DNA from: Faecalibacterium duncaniae
Lineage (GTDB): Bacteria > Bacillota > Clostridia > Oscillospirales > Ruminococcaceae
NCBI RefSeq assembly: GCF_010509575.1
Contig: NZ_CP048437.1
Location: 1,612,001-1,676,000 of the forward strand
Reading direction: 5' to 3'
DNA: 64,000 bases
A program made the position numbers and the translations under genes. Below are positions 27,645 through 35,945 of this stretch, piece by piece. The notes beneath the pieces were generated by a model that made no database searches, had not been told where the DNA came from, and saw only the letters and a program-made list of their open reading frames with translations. Every line of letters begins with the position of its first letter. Position 1 is the stretch's first letter.

Positions 27645-29027
27645 TCACGTTTCCAGTTCGCCCAGCAGGACAGTGGCGCGGGCACCGGTCAGGTGCACCT
27701 GTGCGTAGCTGCCCATCAGGGCGGGGTCAGCGGCAAACTCCACGGTCAGGTTGTTGTCCAACCGGCCGGAGAGGGTTCCGTCGCTGCGGCCATAGCCTTC
27801 CACCAGCACCCGGACAGTCTGGCCCACCTGCTGCCGGACCAGATCCATTGCGATCTCGTCCTGCACCTTGAGCAGGCGGGTCATCCGGTCAGTTTTTTCC
27901 GCGCGGGGGGTGGGGTCGGGCATTTCCGCTGCCTTGGTGCCGGTGCGCTTGGAGTAGATAAAGGTGAACAGCTGCATGTAGCCGACTTTCTTCACCAGTT
28001 CCAGCGTGTCCTGGAAATCCTCCTCCGTTTCCCCGGGGAAGCCCACGATGATATCGCTGGAGAAGGTGATGCCGGGCACCTTTTTGCGGGCGTACTCGAT
28101 CAGCTCCATGTACTGCCCGATGGTGTAATGGCGGTTCATCTTTTTCAGCAATTCATCCGAGCCGCACTGCACCGGCAGGTGCAGGTGCTTGCACAGGTGG
28201 GGCTGGGCCGCAATGGTATCGATCAGCTTGTGGCTGGCATCCTTCGGGTGGCTGGTCATAAAGCGGATCTGGTAATCGCCGGGCACAGCGCAGAGCAGAT
28301 TGAGCAGATCAGCAAAGTCCACCTGTTCCTCCAGGCCCTTTCCGTAGCTGTTCACGTTCTGGCCCAGCAGAGTGATCTCCTTGTATCCTGCTTCCACCAG
28401 CCCCCGGAACTCCGCCAGGATATCGCCGGGCTTGCGGCTCTTCTCACGGCCCCGCACATAGGGTACGATGCAGTAGGTGCAGAAATTGTCGCAGCCGTAC
28501 ATGATAGGCAGCCAGGCGCGGAACTCACTCTCGCGCCGGATGGGGATGTTCTCCACGATGACCGGGCGCTGGGCAGGCTCCATCAGCACGCGCTTATGCT
28601 TCTGCAGCTTCTGAGCAATGAGCTGGGGCAGCGTATCGATGCCATCCACGCCAAAGACCAGATCGACATAGGGATAGCTCTTGCGCAGCTTTTCCACCAC
28701 ATGTTTCTGGTTGGCCATACAGCCGCACAGGCCGATCATCAGGCCGCGCTTTTTCTCCTTCAGGCCCTTCAGTGCACCCACATTGCCGAACACGCGCTGC
28801 TCGGCGTGCTCACGCACGGCGCAGGTGTTGAAGAGGATGAGGTCTGCATCCTCGGGCTTATCGCACAGGCCGTAGCCGATATCCACCAGCACGCCCTTGA
28901 TGCGCTCGCCATCGTTGACGTTCTGCTGACAGCCATAGCTGTGTACAAAGGCCAGCGGCGGGGTGTCGTAAGCCGCACGCACCAGCTCCGCAGCCGTTTC
29001 GTTGTGTTCAAAGTTAATGTATTCCAA
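27645..29027 (-). CDS. miaB: tRNA-2-methylthio-N6-dimethylallyladenosine synthase
   Basis: This radical SAM methylthiotransferase acts on i6A37. The 460-residue protein has the auxiliary-cluster cysteines C33, C69 and C103 and the SAM-cluster cysteines C179, C183 and C186 (YGCDNFCTYC). A C-terminal TRAM domain completes it. The start is TTG with AAGGAT upstream; the nearby ATG is out of frame. It leads the miaB-ricA-mutS-mutL-miaA unit and has its own promoter. Confidence 0.95.
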   Translation of the reverse strand: MEYINFEHNETAAELVRAAYDTPPLAFVHSYGCQQNVNDGERIKGVLVDIGYGLCDKPEDADLILFNTCAVREHAEQRVFGNVGALKGLKEKKRGLMIGLCGCMANQKHVVEKLRKSYPYVDLVFGVDGIDTLPQLIAQKLQKHKRVLMEPAQRPVIVENIPIRRESEFRAWLPIMYGCDNFCTYCIVPYVRGREKSRKPGDILAEFRGLVEAGYKEITLLGQNVNSYGKGLEEQVDFADLLNLLCAVPGDYQIRFMTSHPKDASHKLIDTIAAQPHLCKHLHLPVQCGSDELLKKMNRHYTIGQYMELIEYARKKVPGITFSSDIIVGFPGETEEDFQDTLELVKKVGYMQLFTFIYSKRTGTKAAEMPDPTPRAEKTDRMTRLLKVQDEIAMDLVRQQVGQTVRVLVEGYGRSDGTLSGRLDNNLTVEFAADPALMGSYAQVHLTGARATVLLGELET

Positions 29028-29061
29028 TAAAAACCATCCTTATTTTTCAAAAGCTCTTTTT

Positions 29062-29090
29062 AGTATACCCTCTTTCTGCCATAAGGGCAA
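29062..29090 (-). promoter_or_regulatory. Promoter for miaB-ricA-mutS-mutL-miaA
   Basis: TTGCCC and TATACT are spaced by 17 nt on the minus strand in the gap between fur and miaB. Confidence 0.65.
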
Positions 29091-29127
29091 GTGGGAAACC
29101 GCAAATTTCAGAATCCTTCGGGGCAAT

Positions 29128-29514
29128 TCAGCCTTCTGCCTGCTTTTTGGCGCATGCTTCACACAGGCCGAACAGCACCACAGCGCAGTCCTGCACCACA
29201 ACATCCTTCTGGCGGCGCACCAGCCTCATCACCTGTTTCTCATCCACATCGGCATCCACTACGCCACCGCAGGCTGTACAGTAGAGGTGGCTATGCCAGC
29301 ACAGGGTGTGATCAAAACGATCCGCCCTGCCCGGAATGGACACCCGGCGCACCCTGCCTGCCTCCACCAGACTGTTCAGGTTGCGGTAAACGGTGCCCAG
29401 GCTCAGGCCCGGGCACTCCGGGGCCGCCTTATCAAAGATCTCTTCGGCGGTGGGGTGGTCGCAAAGTTGCTCCACGGTGCGCAGCACCAGCTCCCGCTGT
29501 TTGGAATAACGCAT
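29128..29514 (-). CDS. Fur family metalloregulator
   Basis: This 128-residue repressor has a winged-helix N-terminal half (LSLGTVYRNLNSLVEAG) and a dimerisation/metal half. Two CxxC pairs (C79/C82 and C118/C121) form the structural zinc site, and the His-rich segment DHTLCWHSHLYC forms a regulatory site. Whether it is Fur, PerR or Zur cannot be settled by eye. The ATG at 29514 follows GAGAGGA. It lies downstream of rarA, and a Fur-box-like sequence lies just upstream of the shared promoter, suggesting autoregulation. Confidence 0.9.
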   Translation of the reverse strand: MRYSKQRELVLRTVEQLCDHPTAEEIFDKAAPECPGLSLGTVYRNLNSLVEAGRVRRVSIPGRADRFDHTLCWHSHLYCTACGGVVDADVDEKQVMRLVRRQKDVVVQDCAVVLFGLCEACAKKQAEG

Positions 29515-29537
29515 CTTCCTCTCTCCTTCTCTTCCCT

Positions 29538-30812
29538 TTATACGTTCTCTTCGCCCTTGATCCGCGCCCAATATGCGCGGGAGGCCTGCTCGTTCTTGTT
29601 TTCTCCAAAGGTGTAGTATTTTGTATTCTTGAGCACATCCGGCAGATATTGCTGCTCGACCCAGTGGTTGGGGTAATCGTGGGCATACTTGTAATTCTGG
29701 CCCTTTACCAGCGCATCCTCGCCGTCATAGTGCTTGTTCTGCAGCTGGCGGGGAATGGGCCCGGTGCGCCCGGCCTGCACATCCGCAATGGCGGCGTTGA
29801 TGGCATCATGGGCACTGTTGGATTTTGGGCTGGTCGCCACCAGCACAACTGCATCCGCCAGGGCCAGCCGCGCTTCGGGCAGGCCCACCGCGTTGGCGAT
29901 ATCCACCGCCGCCTTGACGATGGGGATGATCTGCGGGTAGGCAAGGCCCACATCCTCGCAGGCGCACACCATGAGCCGACGGCAGGCAGAGGGCAGATCC
30001 CCGGCTTCCAGCAGCCGGGCCAGATAGTGGAGCGCTGCATCCGGGTCGGAGCCGCGCATGGATTTCTGGTAAGCCGACACGATATCATAGTGGTCATCGC
30101 CGTCCCGGTCGTACCGCATGGCAGTGCGGCGGGTGACCTGCTGGATCATGTCCAGCGTGATGTGTTTTCCCTCCGGTTCGGGAGCCGCCGCCGTCACTGC
30201 AAAATCAAGGCAACCCAGTGCCTTGCGCAGATCGCCGCCCGCGCTCTCGGCAAGATAGGCACAGGCATCGTCCTCCATCCGGATGGGCGTACCCTCGCTC
30301 TCTGAAAGCTTTTTCAGGGCGTTCCGCAGCCCCTGCTCCACATCTGCAGCTGTCAGCGATTTAAACTCGAACACGGTGCAGCGGGAAAGCAGTGCATTAT
30401 AAATGTAAAAATATGGGTTCTCAGTGGTGGAGGCGATCAAGGTCACAGTTCCGTCCTCAATGCACTCCAGCAGGCTTTGCTGCTGCTTCTTGTTCAGATA
30501 CTGGATCTCATCGAGGTACAGCAGGATGCCCCCCGCCCCGGCCAGTGTGCCGATATCCTTGAGCACTGCCTTGATATCCCCCGTGCCGCAGGAAGTGCCG
30601 TTGAGCTTGTGCAGCGTCATGCCGCTGTTCTCGGCAATGATGCGGGCCACGGTGGTCTTGCCAGTGCCGGACGGGCCGTAAAAGATCATGTTGGGGATGC
30701 GGCCGCTCTCGATGGTGCGGCGGAACACCCGCCCCGGGGCCAGCAGATGCTGCTGGCCGCAGACTTCGGCCAGCGTTTTGGGGCGCATACGCTGCGCCAG
30801 CGGTTCATTCAT
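29538..30812 (-). CDS. rarA: Replication-associated recombination protein RarA (MgsA)
   Basis: This AAA+ ATPase related to clamp loaders acts at stalled replication forks. The 424-residue protein has Walker A GPSGTGKT at 46-53, Walker B LLYLDEIQYLNKKQQ, the sensor segment ASTTENPYFYIYNALLSRC, and the MgsA C-terminal tetramerisation domain ending in KYYTFGENKNE. It is first in a rarA-fur unit divergent from nth. Confidence 0.94.
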   Translation of the reverse strand: MNEPLAQRMRPKTLAEVCGQQHLLAPGRVFRRTIESGRIPNMIFYGPSGTGKTTVARIIAENSGMTLHKLNGTSCGTGDIKAVLKDIGTLAGAGGILLYLDEIQYLNKKQQQSLLECIEDGTVTLIASTTENPYFYIYNALLSRCTVFEFKSLTAADVEQGLRNALKKLSESEGTPIRMEDDACAYLAESAGGDLRKALGCLDFAVTAAAPEPEGKHITLDMIQQVTRRTAMRYDRDGDDHYDIVSAYQKSMRGSDPDAALHYLARLLEAGDLPSACRRLMVCACEDVGLAYPQIIPIVKAAVDIANAVGLPEARLALADAVVLVATSPKSNSAHDAINAAIADVQAGRTGPIPRQLQNKHYDGEDALVKGQNYKYAHDYPNHWVEQQYLPDVLKNTKYYTFGENKNEQASRAYWARIKGEENV

Positions 30813-30866
30813 CGGGCGTTCCCTCCTGTACTGCCCTGCTGTTCTGCATGGGCCTTATATAAAAAT

Positions 30867-30895
30867 AGTATACCTCATTTTTACACGAACAGCAA
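30867..30895 (-). promoter_or_regulatory. Promoter for rarA-fur
   Basis: TTGCTG and TATACT with a 17-nt spacer on the minus strand. The -35 ends 4 nt from the Fur-box-like palindrome. Confidence 0.65.
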
Positions 30896-30899
30896 GAGC

Positions 30900-30918
30900 A
30901 ATAATGAAAATCATTCTC
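30900..30918. promoter_or_regulatory. Fur-box-like operator between rarA-fur and nth
   Basis: AATAATGAAAATCATTCTC matches the classical 19-bp Fur box GATAATGATAATCATTATC at 16 of 19 positions by direct comparison. It lies 4 nt upstream of the rarA-fur -35 and 21 nt upstream of the nth -35, in a position to affect both. Confidence 0.65.
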
Positions 30919-30939
30919 AGATGGATGCCACAAACCCCA

Positions 30940-30968
30940 TTTACAAAAAAGTCGAAACATGCTATTAT
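30940..30968 (+). promoter_or_regulatory. Promoter for nth
   Basis: TTTACA and TATTAT are separated by exactly 17 nt, 32 nt before the nth start codon. Confidence 0.7.
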
Positions 30969-31000
30969 CATAGTACATTTACGGGAAACGAGGGGTTCAG

Positions 31001-31702
31001 ATGAAGAAAGCTGCTGCGGCAGAAGATCTCTCTGCCAAAAAGGAGCTGGCGCTCCAGGTCATCGACCGGCTGAAAACAGAATATCCGGATGCAGCCTGCA
31101 CGCTGGATTACGACCACGCCTGGCAGCTGCTGGTCAGTGTCCGGCTGGCGGCTCAGTGCACCGATGCCCGGGTGAACATTGTGGTACAGGACTTGTTTGC
31201 AAAATACCCCAATGTAGCAGCGTTGGCTGCGGCAGAGCCCGATGAGATCGAAGCCATTGTCAAGCCCTGTGGGCTGGGCCGTAGCAAGGCCCGGGATATC
31301 TCGGCCTGTATGCGGGTACTGCGGGATAAATACAACTGCAAAGTGCCCACCACCTTTGAAGAGCTGCTGGCACTGCCCGGCGTGGGCCGCAAGAGCGCCA
31401 ACCTGATCATGGGTGATGTGTTCTGCAAGCCCGCCATCGTCACAGACACCCACTGCATCCGGCTGTGCAATAAAATCGGACTGGTGGATGGCATCAAGGA
31501 GCCGCAGAAGGTGGAGATGGCCCTATGGAAGATCATTCCGCCGGAGGAAGGCAGTGACCTGTGCCACCGCTTTGTGATGCATGGCCGTGCTGTCTGCAAT
31601 GCCCGCAAACCCGAATGTGAAAAGTGCTGTCTGAACGACATCTGCCGGTACGCGGCAGAAAATGCCGTTCCCACAAAAGAAACCAAGGAGGCTTCTGTAT
31701 GA
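31001..31702 (+). CDS. nth: Endonuclease III
   Basis: This DNA glycosylase/AP lyase acts on oxidised pyrimidines. The 233-residue protein has the HhH motif LPGVGRKSANLI with catalytic K131 and the aspartate D149 in VTDTHCIRL. The [4Fe-4S] ligands follow the canonical C-x6-C-x2-C-x5-C pattern near the C terminus (CNARKPECEKC...C). GAGGGG precedes the ATG. It overlaps glsB by ATGA. Confidence 0.96.
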   Translation: MKKAAAAEDLSAKKELALQVIDRLKTEYPDAACTLDYDHAWQLLVSVRLAAQCTDARVNIVVQDLFAKYPNVAALAAAEPDEIEAIVKPCGLGRSKARDISACMRVLRDKYNCKVPTTFEELLALPGVGRKSANLIMGDVFCKPAIVTDTHCIRLCNKIGLVDGIKEPQKVEMALWKIIPPEEGSDLCHRFVMHGRAVCNARKPECEKCCLNDICRYAAENAVPTKETKEASV

Positions 31703-32031
31703 TCACTTTGTCTATCCTGATTGTCCTTGCCCTGATCTGCGCTCTGGTGGGCGTGCTGATGGGCCTGTTCTCTCTGATCGGCCTGCTGGCTTCCCTGCTC
31801 GTGGGCGTGCTGGTAGGCGCTCTGGCCGGTCACATCGCCAACCGCTTTATGGGCACCCAGACCTCCACCGGCCGCAACATCGTGCTGGGCATTCTGGGCA
31901 GCTTTGTGGGCGAGTTCCTGTTCGGCCTCATCGGCATCCATGCCACCGGCAGCATCAGCTCCTTTGTTATCTCGGTACTGGGTGCCTGCGTCTGCATCTG
32001 GGTGGATAACCGACTGTTCCACGATCGTTGA
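31699..32031 (+). CDS. GlsB/YeaQ/YmgE family small membrane protein
   Basis: This 110-residue hydrophobic protein has three transmembrane segments and the glycine-rich GVLVGALAGHIANRFMGTQTSTGRNIVLGILGSFVG core of the transglycosylase-associated (GlsB/YeaQ) family. Members are stress-linked but functionally obscure. The ATG overlaps the nth stop (ATGA) and follows AAGGAGG. A strong terminator follows. Confidence 0.85.
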   Translation: MITLSILIVLALICALVGVLMGLFSLIGLLASLLVGVLVGALAGHIANRFMGTQTSTGRNIVLGILGSFVGEFLFGLIGIHATGSISSFVISVLGACVCIWVDNRLFHDR

Positions 32032-32057
32032 CCGGTTTTCTCTGGTTGTTTGTCTTT

Positions 32058-32087
32058 GCTCTCCCCTCCGGGAGAGCTTTTTTATTT
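32058..32087 (+). terminator. Intrinsic terminator after nth-glsB
   Basis: The stem GCTCTCCC / GGGAGAGC has a CTCC loop and is followed by TTTTTTATTTT. Confidence 0.9.
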
Positions 32088-32095
32088 TCAGCCCC

Positions 32096-32124
32096 TTGAC
32101 AGTTATATCGTGAAGCGATATAAT
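32096..32124 (+). promoter_or_regulatory. Consensus promoter for padR-DUF2812
   Basis: TTGACA and TATAAT with a 17-nt spacer are a perfect sigma-A promoter. The spacer and -10 carry a palindromic operator, so strong repression is expected. Confidence 0.9.
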
Positions 32125-32151
32125 GCATCCATGATATATCGCATAGCGATA
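32105..32151. promoter_or_regulatory. Two palindromic operators for the PadR regulator
   Basis: TATCG-TGAAG-CGATA (32106-32120) lies in the promoter spacer and runs into the -10. TATCG-CATAG-CGATA (32137-32151) lies just past the -10. Half-sites and the 5-nt centre length are identical, with centres 31 nt apart. This strongly suggests two dimer sites for the regulator encoded immediately downstream. Confidence 0.75.
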
Positions 32152-32168
32152 CAAAGCGAGGTGATATA

Positions 32169-32486
32169 ATGGATCATCCGGCACTGACGGAATCCACCTA
32201 CTACATCCTGCTTTCCCTCTATCATCCGCAGCATGGCTACGGCATCATGCAGGAAACCCAGCAGCTCTCCGGCGGAAGGGTACGGCTGGCTGCCGGAACC
32301 CTGTACGGTGCCCTGAATGCCCTGTGCGAAAAGGGGTGGATCTCTCCCCTGCCCATGGAAAGCGGAAGCCGCAAAAAAGAATACCAATTGACCTCCGCCG
32401 GGCTGAAGGTGCTCAAACAGGAGCTGGTCCGGCTGGAGGAGCTTGCTGCCAATGGCCGCGCCATTTTACAGGAGGAACAGGTATGA
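32169..32486 (+). CDS. PadR family transcriptional regulator
   Basis: This 105-residue winged-helix protein has TESTYYILLSLYHPQHGYGIMQE and AAGTLYGALNALCEKGWI, the PadR signature, and KEYQLTSAGLKVL in the wing. It lacks a long C-terminal domain, so it is a PadR-s2-like small form. It is autoregulated in all likelihood, because its promoter carries two identical palindromes. GAGGTG precedes the ATG. It overlaps the next gene by ATGA. Confidence 0.92.
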   Translation: MDHPALTESTYYILLSLYHPQHGYGIMQETQQLSGGRVRLAAGTLYGALNALCEKGWISPLPMESGSRKKEYQLTSAGLKVLKQELVRLEELAANGRAILQEEQV

Positions 32487-32989
32487 GTGAAACAAAAACG
32501 CTGCATCGGAATTTCTGGGTCTGGGAATTTGAAAAAGAAGAACGCTGGCTCAACGAAATGGCGCAGGAGGGCTGGGCCCTGCAGAATGCCGGGTTCTGCA
32601 CCTACACCTTTGAAAAGACGGAACCCGGCCAGTACATCATCCGGCTTGCCATGCTGGACAGTTCCCCGGATTTTGAAAGTTTCATGGAAGAGTTGGAAGC
32701 ACAGAGCGTTGGGCATTGCTTCAGTTGGGGATATTTCCGCCGCAGCGCCCAGCTAGGTCCCTTTGATATGTTTTCGGATGTGGATTCCCGTATCTCCCAC
32801 CTGAACAAAATTGGACAGATGGTGAGGCTGCTCTGTCTGGCAAACCTTCTCATCGGCGTTACCAACACCTTCAGCGGTGCATCGCTGGCATGGCTGAACC
32901 TGCTTTGCGCCACGTTTTTGGCCTACGGGCTGGGACGTATCAGCAGCAAACGAGAGAGTCTGGTGGAAGAACGTCAGCTCCACGAGTGA
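32483..32989 (+). CDS. DUF2812 membrane protein
   Basis: This 168-residue protein has an N-terminal soluble domain with FEKEERWLNEMAQEGWAL, the hallmark of DUF2812, and two predicted transmembrane helices near 115-150. DUF2812 genes are commonly paired with PadR regulators, as here (4-nt overlap). The family may sense or respond to membrane-active compounds, but this is inference from context. The ATG is supported by AGGAGG upstream. Confidence 0.85.
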   Translation: MSETKTLHRNFWVWEFEKEERWLNEMAQEGWALQNAGFCTYTFEKTEPGQYIIRLAMLDSSPDFESFMEELEAQSVGHCFSWGYFRRSAQLGPFDMFSDVDSRISHLNKIGQMVRLLCLANLLIGVTNTFSGASLAWLNLLCATFLAYGLGRISSKRESLVEERQLHE

Positions 32990-33047
32990 TTTTTTCTCCT
33001 TGATGCGCAGGATCTTCAGAGTTTTCAAAAAGTTCATTTTTACCCGC

Positions 33048-33076
33048 TTGCATTCCGATGCAGGCGGGTATATTAT
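33048..33076 (+). promoter_or_regulatory. Promoter for the marR-ABC operon
   Basis: TTGCAT and TATTAT with a 17-nt spacer. The -35 and most of the spacer lie within a hairpin (33042-33069). Downstream, TGTTAAGTG is directly repeated at 33101 and 33118 (17 nt apart), a possible MarR site covering the leader. Confidence 0.55.
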
Positions 33077-33141
33077 TGTCATTAGCAAATAGTTATCATG
33101 TGTTAAGTGTTTGTATCTGTTAAGTGATAAGGAGGGATCGT

Positions 33142-33642
33142 ATGCCGCAGAAGAGCGCACCGGAACTGTTCGCCGTGGTCCATTATCTGCATCGGCTGAG
33201 CACGGAAGGCAAACGCGGTGCCAAAATGGCACTGGAAAGCTGCCCCAAGTGTCATTTCATCATGCTGGAAGGCGTGCTGATGACCATTGAAGAGCATGGC
33301 CAGAATGGCACCATCTATGTTTCCGATCTGGCTGCCGCCGTCAAACAGCCCCTGCCCGCTGTTTCCCGCGCGCTGCGCCAGCTGGAGCAGGATGGACTCA
33401 TTGAGCGGATCACAGACTCCAATGACCGCCGCAAAACGCTGGTGCGCCCCACGGAAAAGGGGCTGGATGCCAGCCGCCAGGTCGAGGCCGCAATCAGCCG
33501 TTACTTTGAGCGGGTCATCTGCCGCATCCCGGAAGAGCAGCGGGAGCAGCTGTTTTCCCTGACCGGTGTACTGCTGGAGGCTGTGGAAGCGGAAAATGCG
33601 GAGCAACAAGCAAAATTGAAGGGAGAAAACGAAAATGGGTAA
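33142..33642 (+). CDS. MarR family regulator
   Basis: This 166-residue regulator has a winged-helix core (YVSDLAAAVKQPLPAVSRALRQLEQDGLIERITDSNDRRKTLVRPTEKG) of the MarR type. It is the first gene of an operon with two ABC half-transporters and overlaps the first by 8 nt, so it most likely represses the exporter until a ligand binds. AGGAGG lies 6 nt before the ATG at 33142. CPKCH near residue 35 could be redox- or metal-sensitive. Confidence 0.92.
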   Translation: MPQKSAPELFAVVHYLHRLSTEGKRGAKMALESCPKCHFIMLEGVLMTIEEHGQNGTIYVSDLAAAVKQPLPAVSRALRQLEQDGLIERITDSNDRRKTLVRPTEKGLDASRQVEAAISRYFERVICRIPEEQREQLFSLTGVLLEAVEAENAEQQAKLKGENENG

Positions 33643-35944
33643 AATTTTCAAGCAGCTGGCCCGCCACTGGGCCGCCTGCCTTGCCGTGGTGGCTCTGCTG
33701 TTCGTGCAAGCCTACTGCGACCTTTCCCTGCCGGATTACACGAGCAAGATCGTGGACACCGGCATCCAGCAGGGCGGCATTGAAAGCCCCCTGCCGGAGA
33801 CTGTGCGCCAAAGCACACTGGATGCCCTCTCGCTTTTGATGAGCGAAGAGGATGCGGATGCACTGCAGAATGCCTACGGATATTATCTTCAGGACGACGG
33901 TGTTCTGAAGCTCCGCAGTGACCTGACCGATGCCGAGCGCACCGCTCTGGAGGAGGCCGTTACCACACCGGATATCGTGCTGTATATGGCGGCGGCGCAG
34001 AATGCCAGCGCCCCTGCCAGGCAGAACGCTGCCGCCATGGCTCCGCTGTCCGGCTATCAGAGCGAGGACGAGACTGCCGGGGATGAAGCAGAGACCATGA
34101 CCGCTGCTCCCACGGCGGAAGATCTGGATGCCGTTTGTGCCCAGTTCACAGCCCTGGCCCAGATGCCCGGTTTTTCCCGGGAAATGATCCAGCAGCAACT
34201 GGCCAGCGCCATGGAACAGGTGGACGAGACCACCCTTTCCAGCATGGCAAGTCAGGCCACCCTGCTGGTCAGCCTGGAATATGAGGCACAGGGCGTTTCC
34301 CATGATGTACAGATGGCCTACCTCTTCCGTGTGGGCGGCCAGATGCTGGCCCTGACCCTGCTGATGGTGGTCGTTGCTATTCTGGTGGGCCTGATCGCCT
34401 CCCGCGTTTCGGCTTCCATCGGCCGGGAGCTGCGCAGAGAGACCTTCTCCTCGGTCATCCACTTTTCCAACGCGGAGATCGAGAATTTCTCCACCGCTTC
34501 CCTGATCACCCGCACCACCAACGATATCCAGCAGGTGCAGTTCACCTGTGTCATCCTGCTTCGCATGGTGGCCTACGCTCCCATTCTGGGCATCGGCGGC
34601 GTGATGCACGTCACCCAGGGCAACACCGGCCTTGCCTGGATCATCGTACTGGACGTGGCCGCTCTGCTTCTGCTCATCACGGTTCTGATGAGCATCGCCA
34701 TGCCCAAGTTCAAGATCATGCAGACGCTGGTGGACAAGCTGAACCTCGTCAGCCGCGAGATCCTGACCGGTGTGATGCCGGTGCGTGCGTTCAGCCGCGA
34801 ATCCTTTGAGGAAAAGCGCTTTGATGCCGCCAGCCGGGAGCTGATGGGCACCCAGCTGTTCACCAACCGCGCCATGGTGGCCATGATGCCCTTTATGACC
34901 CTGATCATGAACGGCACCAGCCTGCTCATCGTCTGGTTCGGCGGCAAGGCCATGGATGCCGGAAACATGCAGGTGGGCGAGATGATCGCATTCATCACCT
35001 ACACCATGCAGATCGTCATGTCTTTCCTGATGCTGGCCATGGTGGCCGTGATGCTTCCCCGTGCCGGTGTGGCTGCTGACCGTATCGACGAGGTCTGCCG
35101 CACCAAGGCTTCCATCCATGATCCCGATGCTGCCACCGCAAAGCCCTCCCTCGAAAAGAAGGAATGGGATGGCGTGGTCCGGTTTGAGGATGTCAGCTTC
35201 CGCTTCCCCGGTGCCGACAGCGACGCACTGGAGCACATCAGCTTTACCGCAAATCCCGGCGAGACCACAGCCATCATCGGCTCCACCGGCTGCGGCAAAT
35301 CCAGCCTGCTCAACCTCATCCCCCGCTTTTATGATATCACCGGCGGCCGCGTGACCATCGATGGCATCGATGTGCGGGAGATGCCGCAGGAGCAGCTCCA
35401 CAGCCTTTTGGGCTATGTTCCCCAGAAGGGCGTTCTGTTCAGCGGCACCATCGAGAGCAACCTGAAATTCGGCGGTGCGCAGATCACCGATGCGGGCATG
35501 AAGAAGGCGGCTTCCATCGCACAGGCCACCGAGTTCATCGACGCAAAGCCCGAGGGCTATGCAAGCCCCATTGCACAGGGCGGCTCCAACGTGTCCGGCG
35601 GCCAGAAGCAGCGTCTCTCCATTGCCCGTGCCATTGCCAAGGACCCGAAGATCTATCTGTTCGACGACAGCTTTTCTGCCCTTGACTACAAGACAGATGT
35701 CACCCTGCGCCGTGCGCTGAAGGAAGAAACTGACAATGCCACTGTGATCATCGTGGCACAGCGCATTTCCACTGTCCTCCACGCCAATCAGATCCTGGTG
35801 CTGGATGACGGCAGGCTGGTGGGCAAGGGCACTCATGCGCAGCTCATGGCCACCTGCCCTGAATATCAGGAGATCGCCAGGAGCCAGCTGAGCCAGAAGG
35901 AGCTCAACCTGCAAGACCTGAACACCGGAAAGGAGGATGAGTGA
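33635..35944 (+). CDS. ABC exporter half with large extracellular insert and degenerate ATPase site
   Basis: This 769-residue fused permease-ATPase is about 190 residues longer than usual. After the first transmembrane helix (about 12-30) there is an acidic, Ala-rich extracellular insert (about 40-225). The nucleotide-binding domain has Walker A GSTGCGKS from 549 and signature VSGGQ. The catalytic Glu position is Asp (D678 in LFDDS) and the H-loop His is Gln (Q709 in VAQRIS). These are the marks of the degenerate subunit of heterodimeric exporters such as LmrC or TM287. It pairs with the next gene. Confidence 0.9.
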   Translation: MGKIFKQLARHWAACLAVVALLFVQAYCDLSLPDYTSKIVDTGIQQGGIESPLPETVRQSTLDALSLLMSEEDADALQNAYGYYLQDDGVLKLRSDLTDAERTALEEAVTTPDIVLYMAAAQNASAPARQNAAAMAPLSGYQSEDETAGDEAETMTAAPTAEDLDAVCAQFTALAQMPGFSREMIQQQLASAMEQVDETTLSSMASQATLLVSLEYEAQGVSHDVQMAYLFRVGGQMLALTLLMVVVAILVGLIASRVSASIGRELRRETFSSVIHFSNAEIENFSTASLITRTTNDIQQVQFTCVILLRMVAYAPILGIGGVMHVTQGNTGLAWIIVLDVAALLLLITVLMSIAMPKFKIMQTLVDKLNLVSREILTGVMPVRAFSRESFEEKRFDAASRELMGTQLFTNRAMVAMMPFMTLIMNGTSLLIVWFGGKAMDAGNMQVGEMIAFITYTMQIVMSFLMLAMVAVMLPRAGVAADRIDEVCRTKASIHDPDAATAKPSLEKKEWDGVVRFEDVSFRFPGADSDALEHISFTANPGETTAIIGSTGCGKSSLLNLIPRFYDITGGRVTIDGIDVREMPQEQLHSLLGYVPQKGVLFSGTIESNLKFGGAQITDAGMKKAASIAQATEFIDAKPEGYASPIAQGGSNVSGGQKQRLSIARAIAKDPKIYLFDDSFSALDYKTDVTLRRALKEETDNATVIIVAQRISTVLHANQILVLDDGRLVGKGTHAQLMATCPEYQEIARSQLSQKELNLQDLNTGKEDE

Positions 35945-35945
35945 T

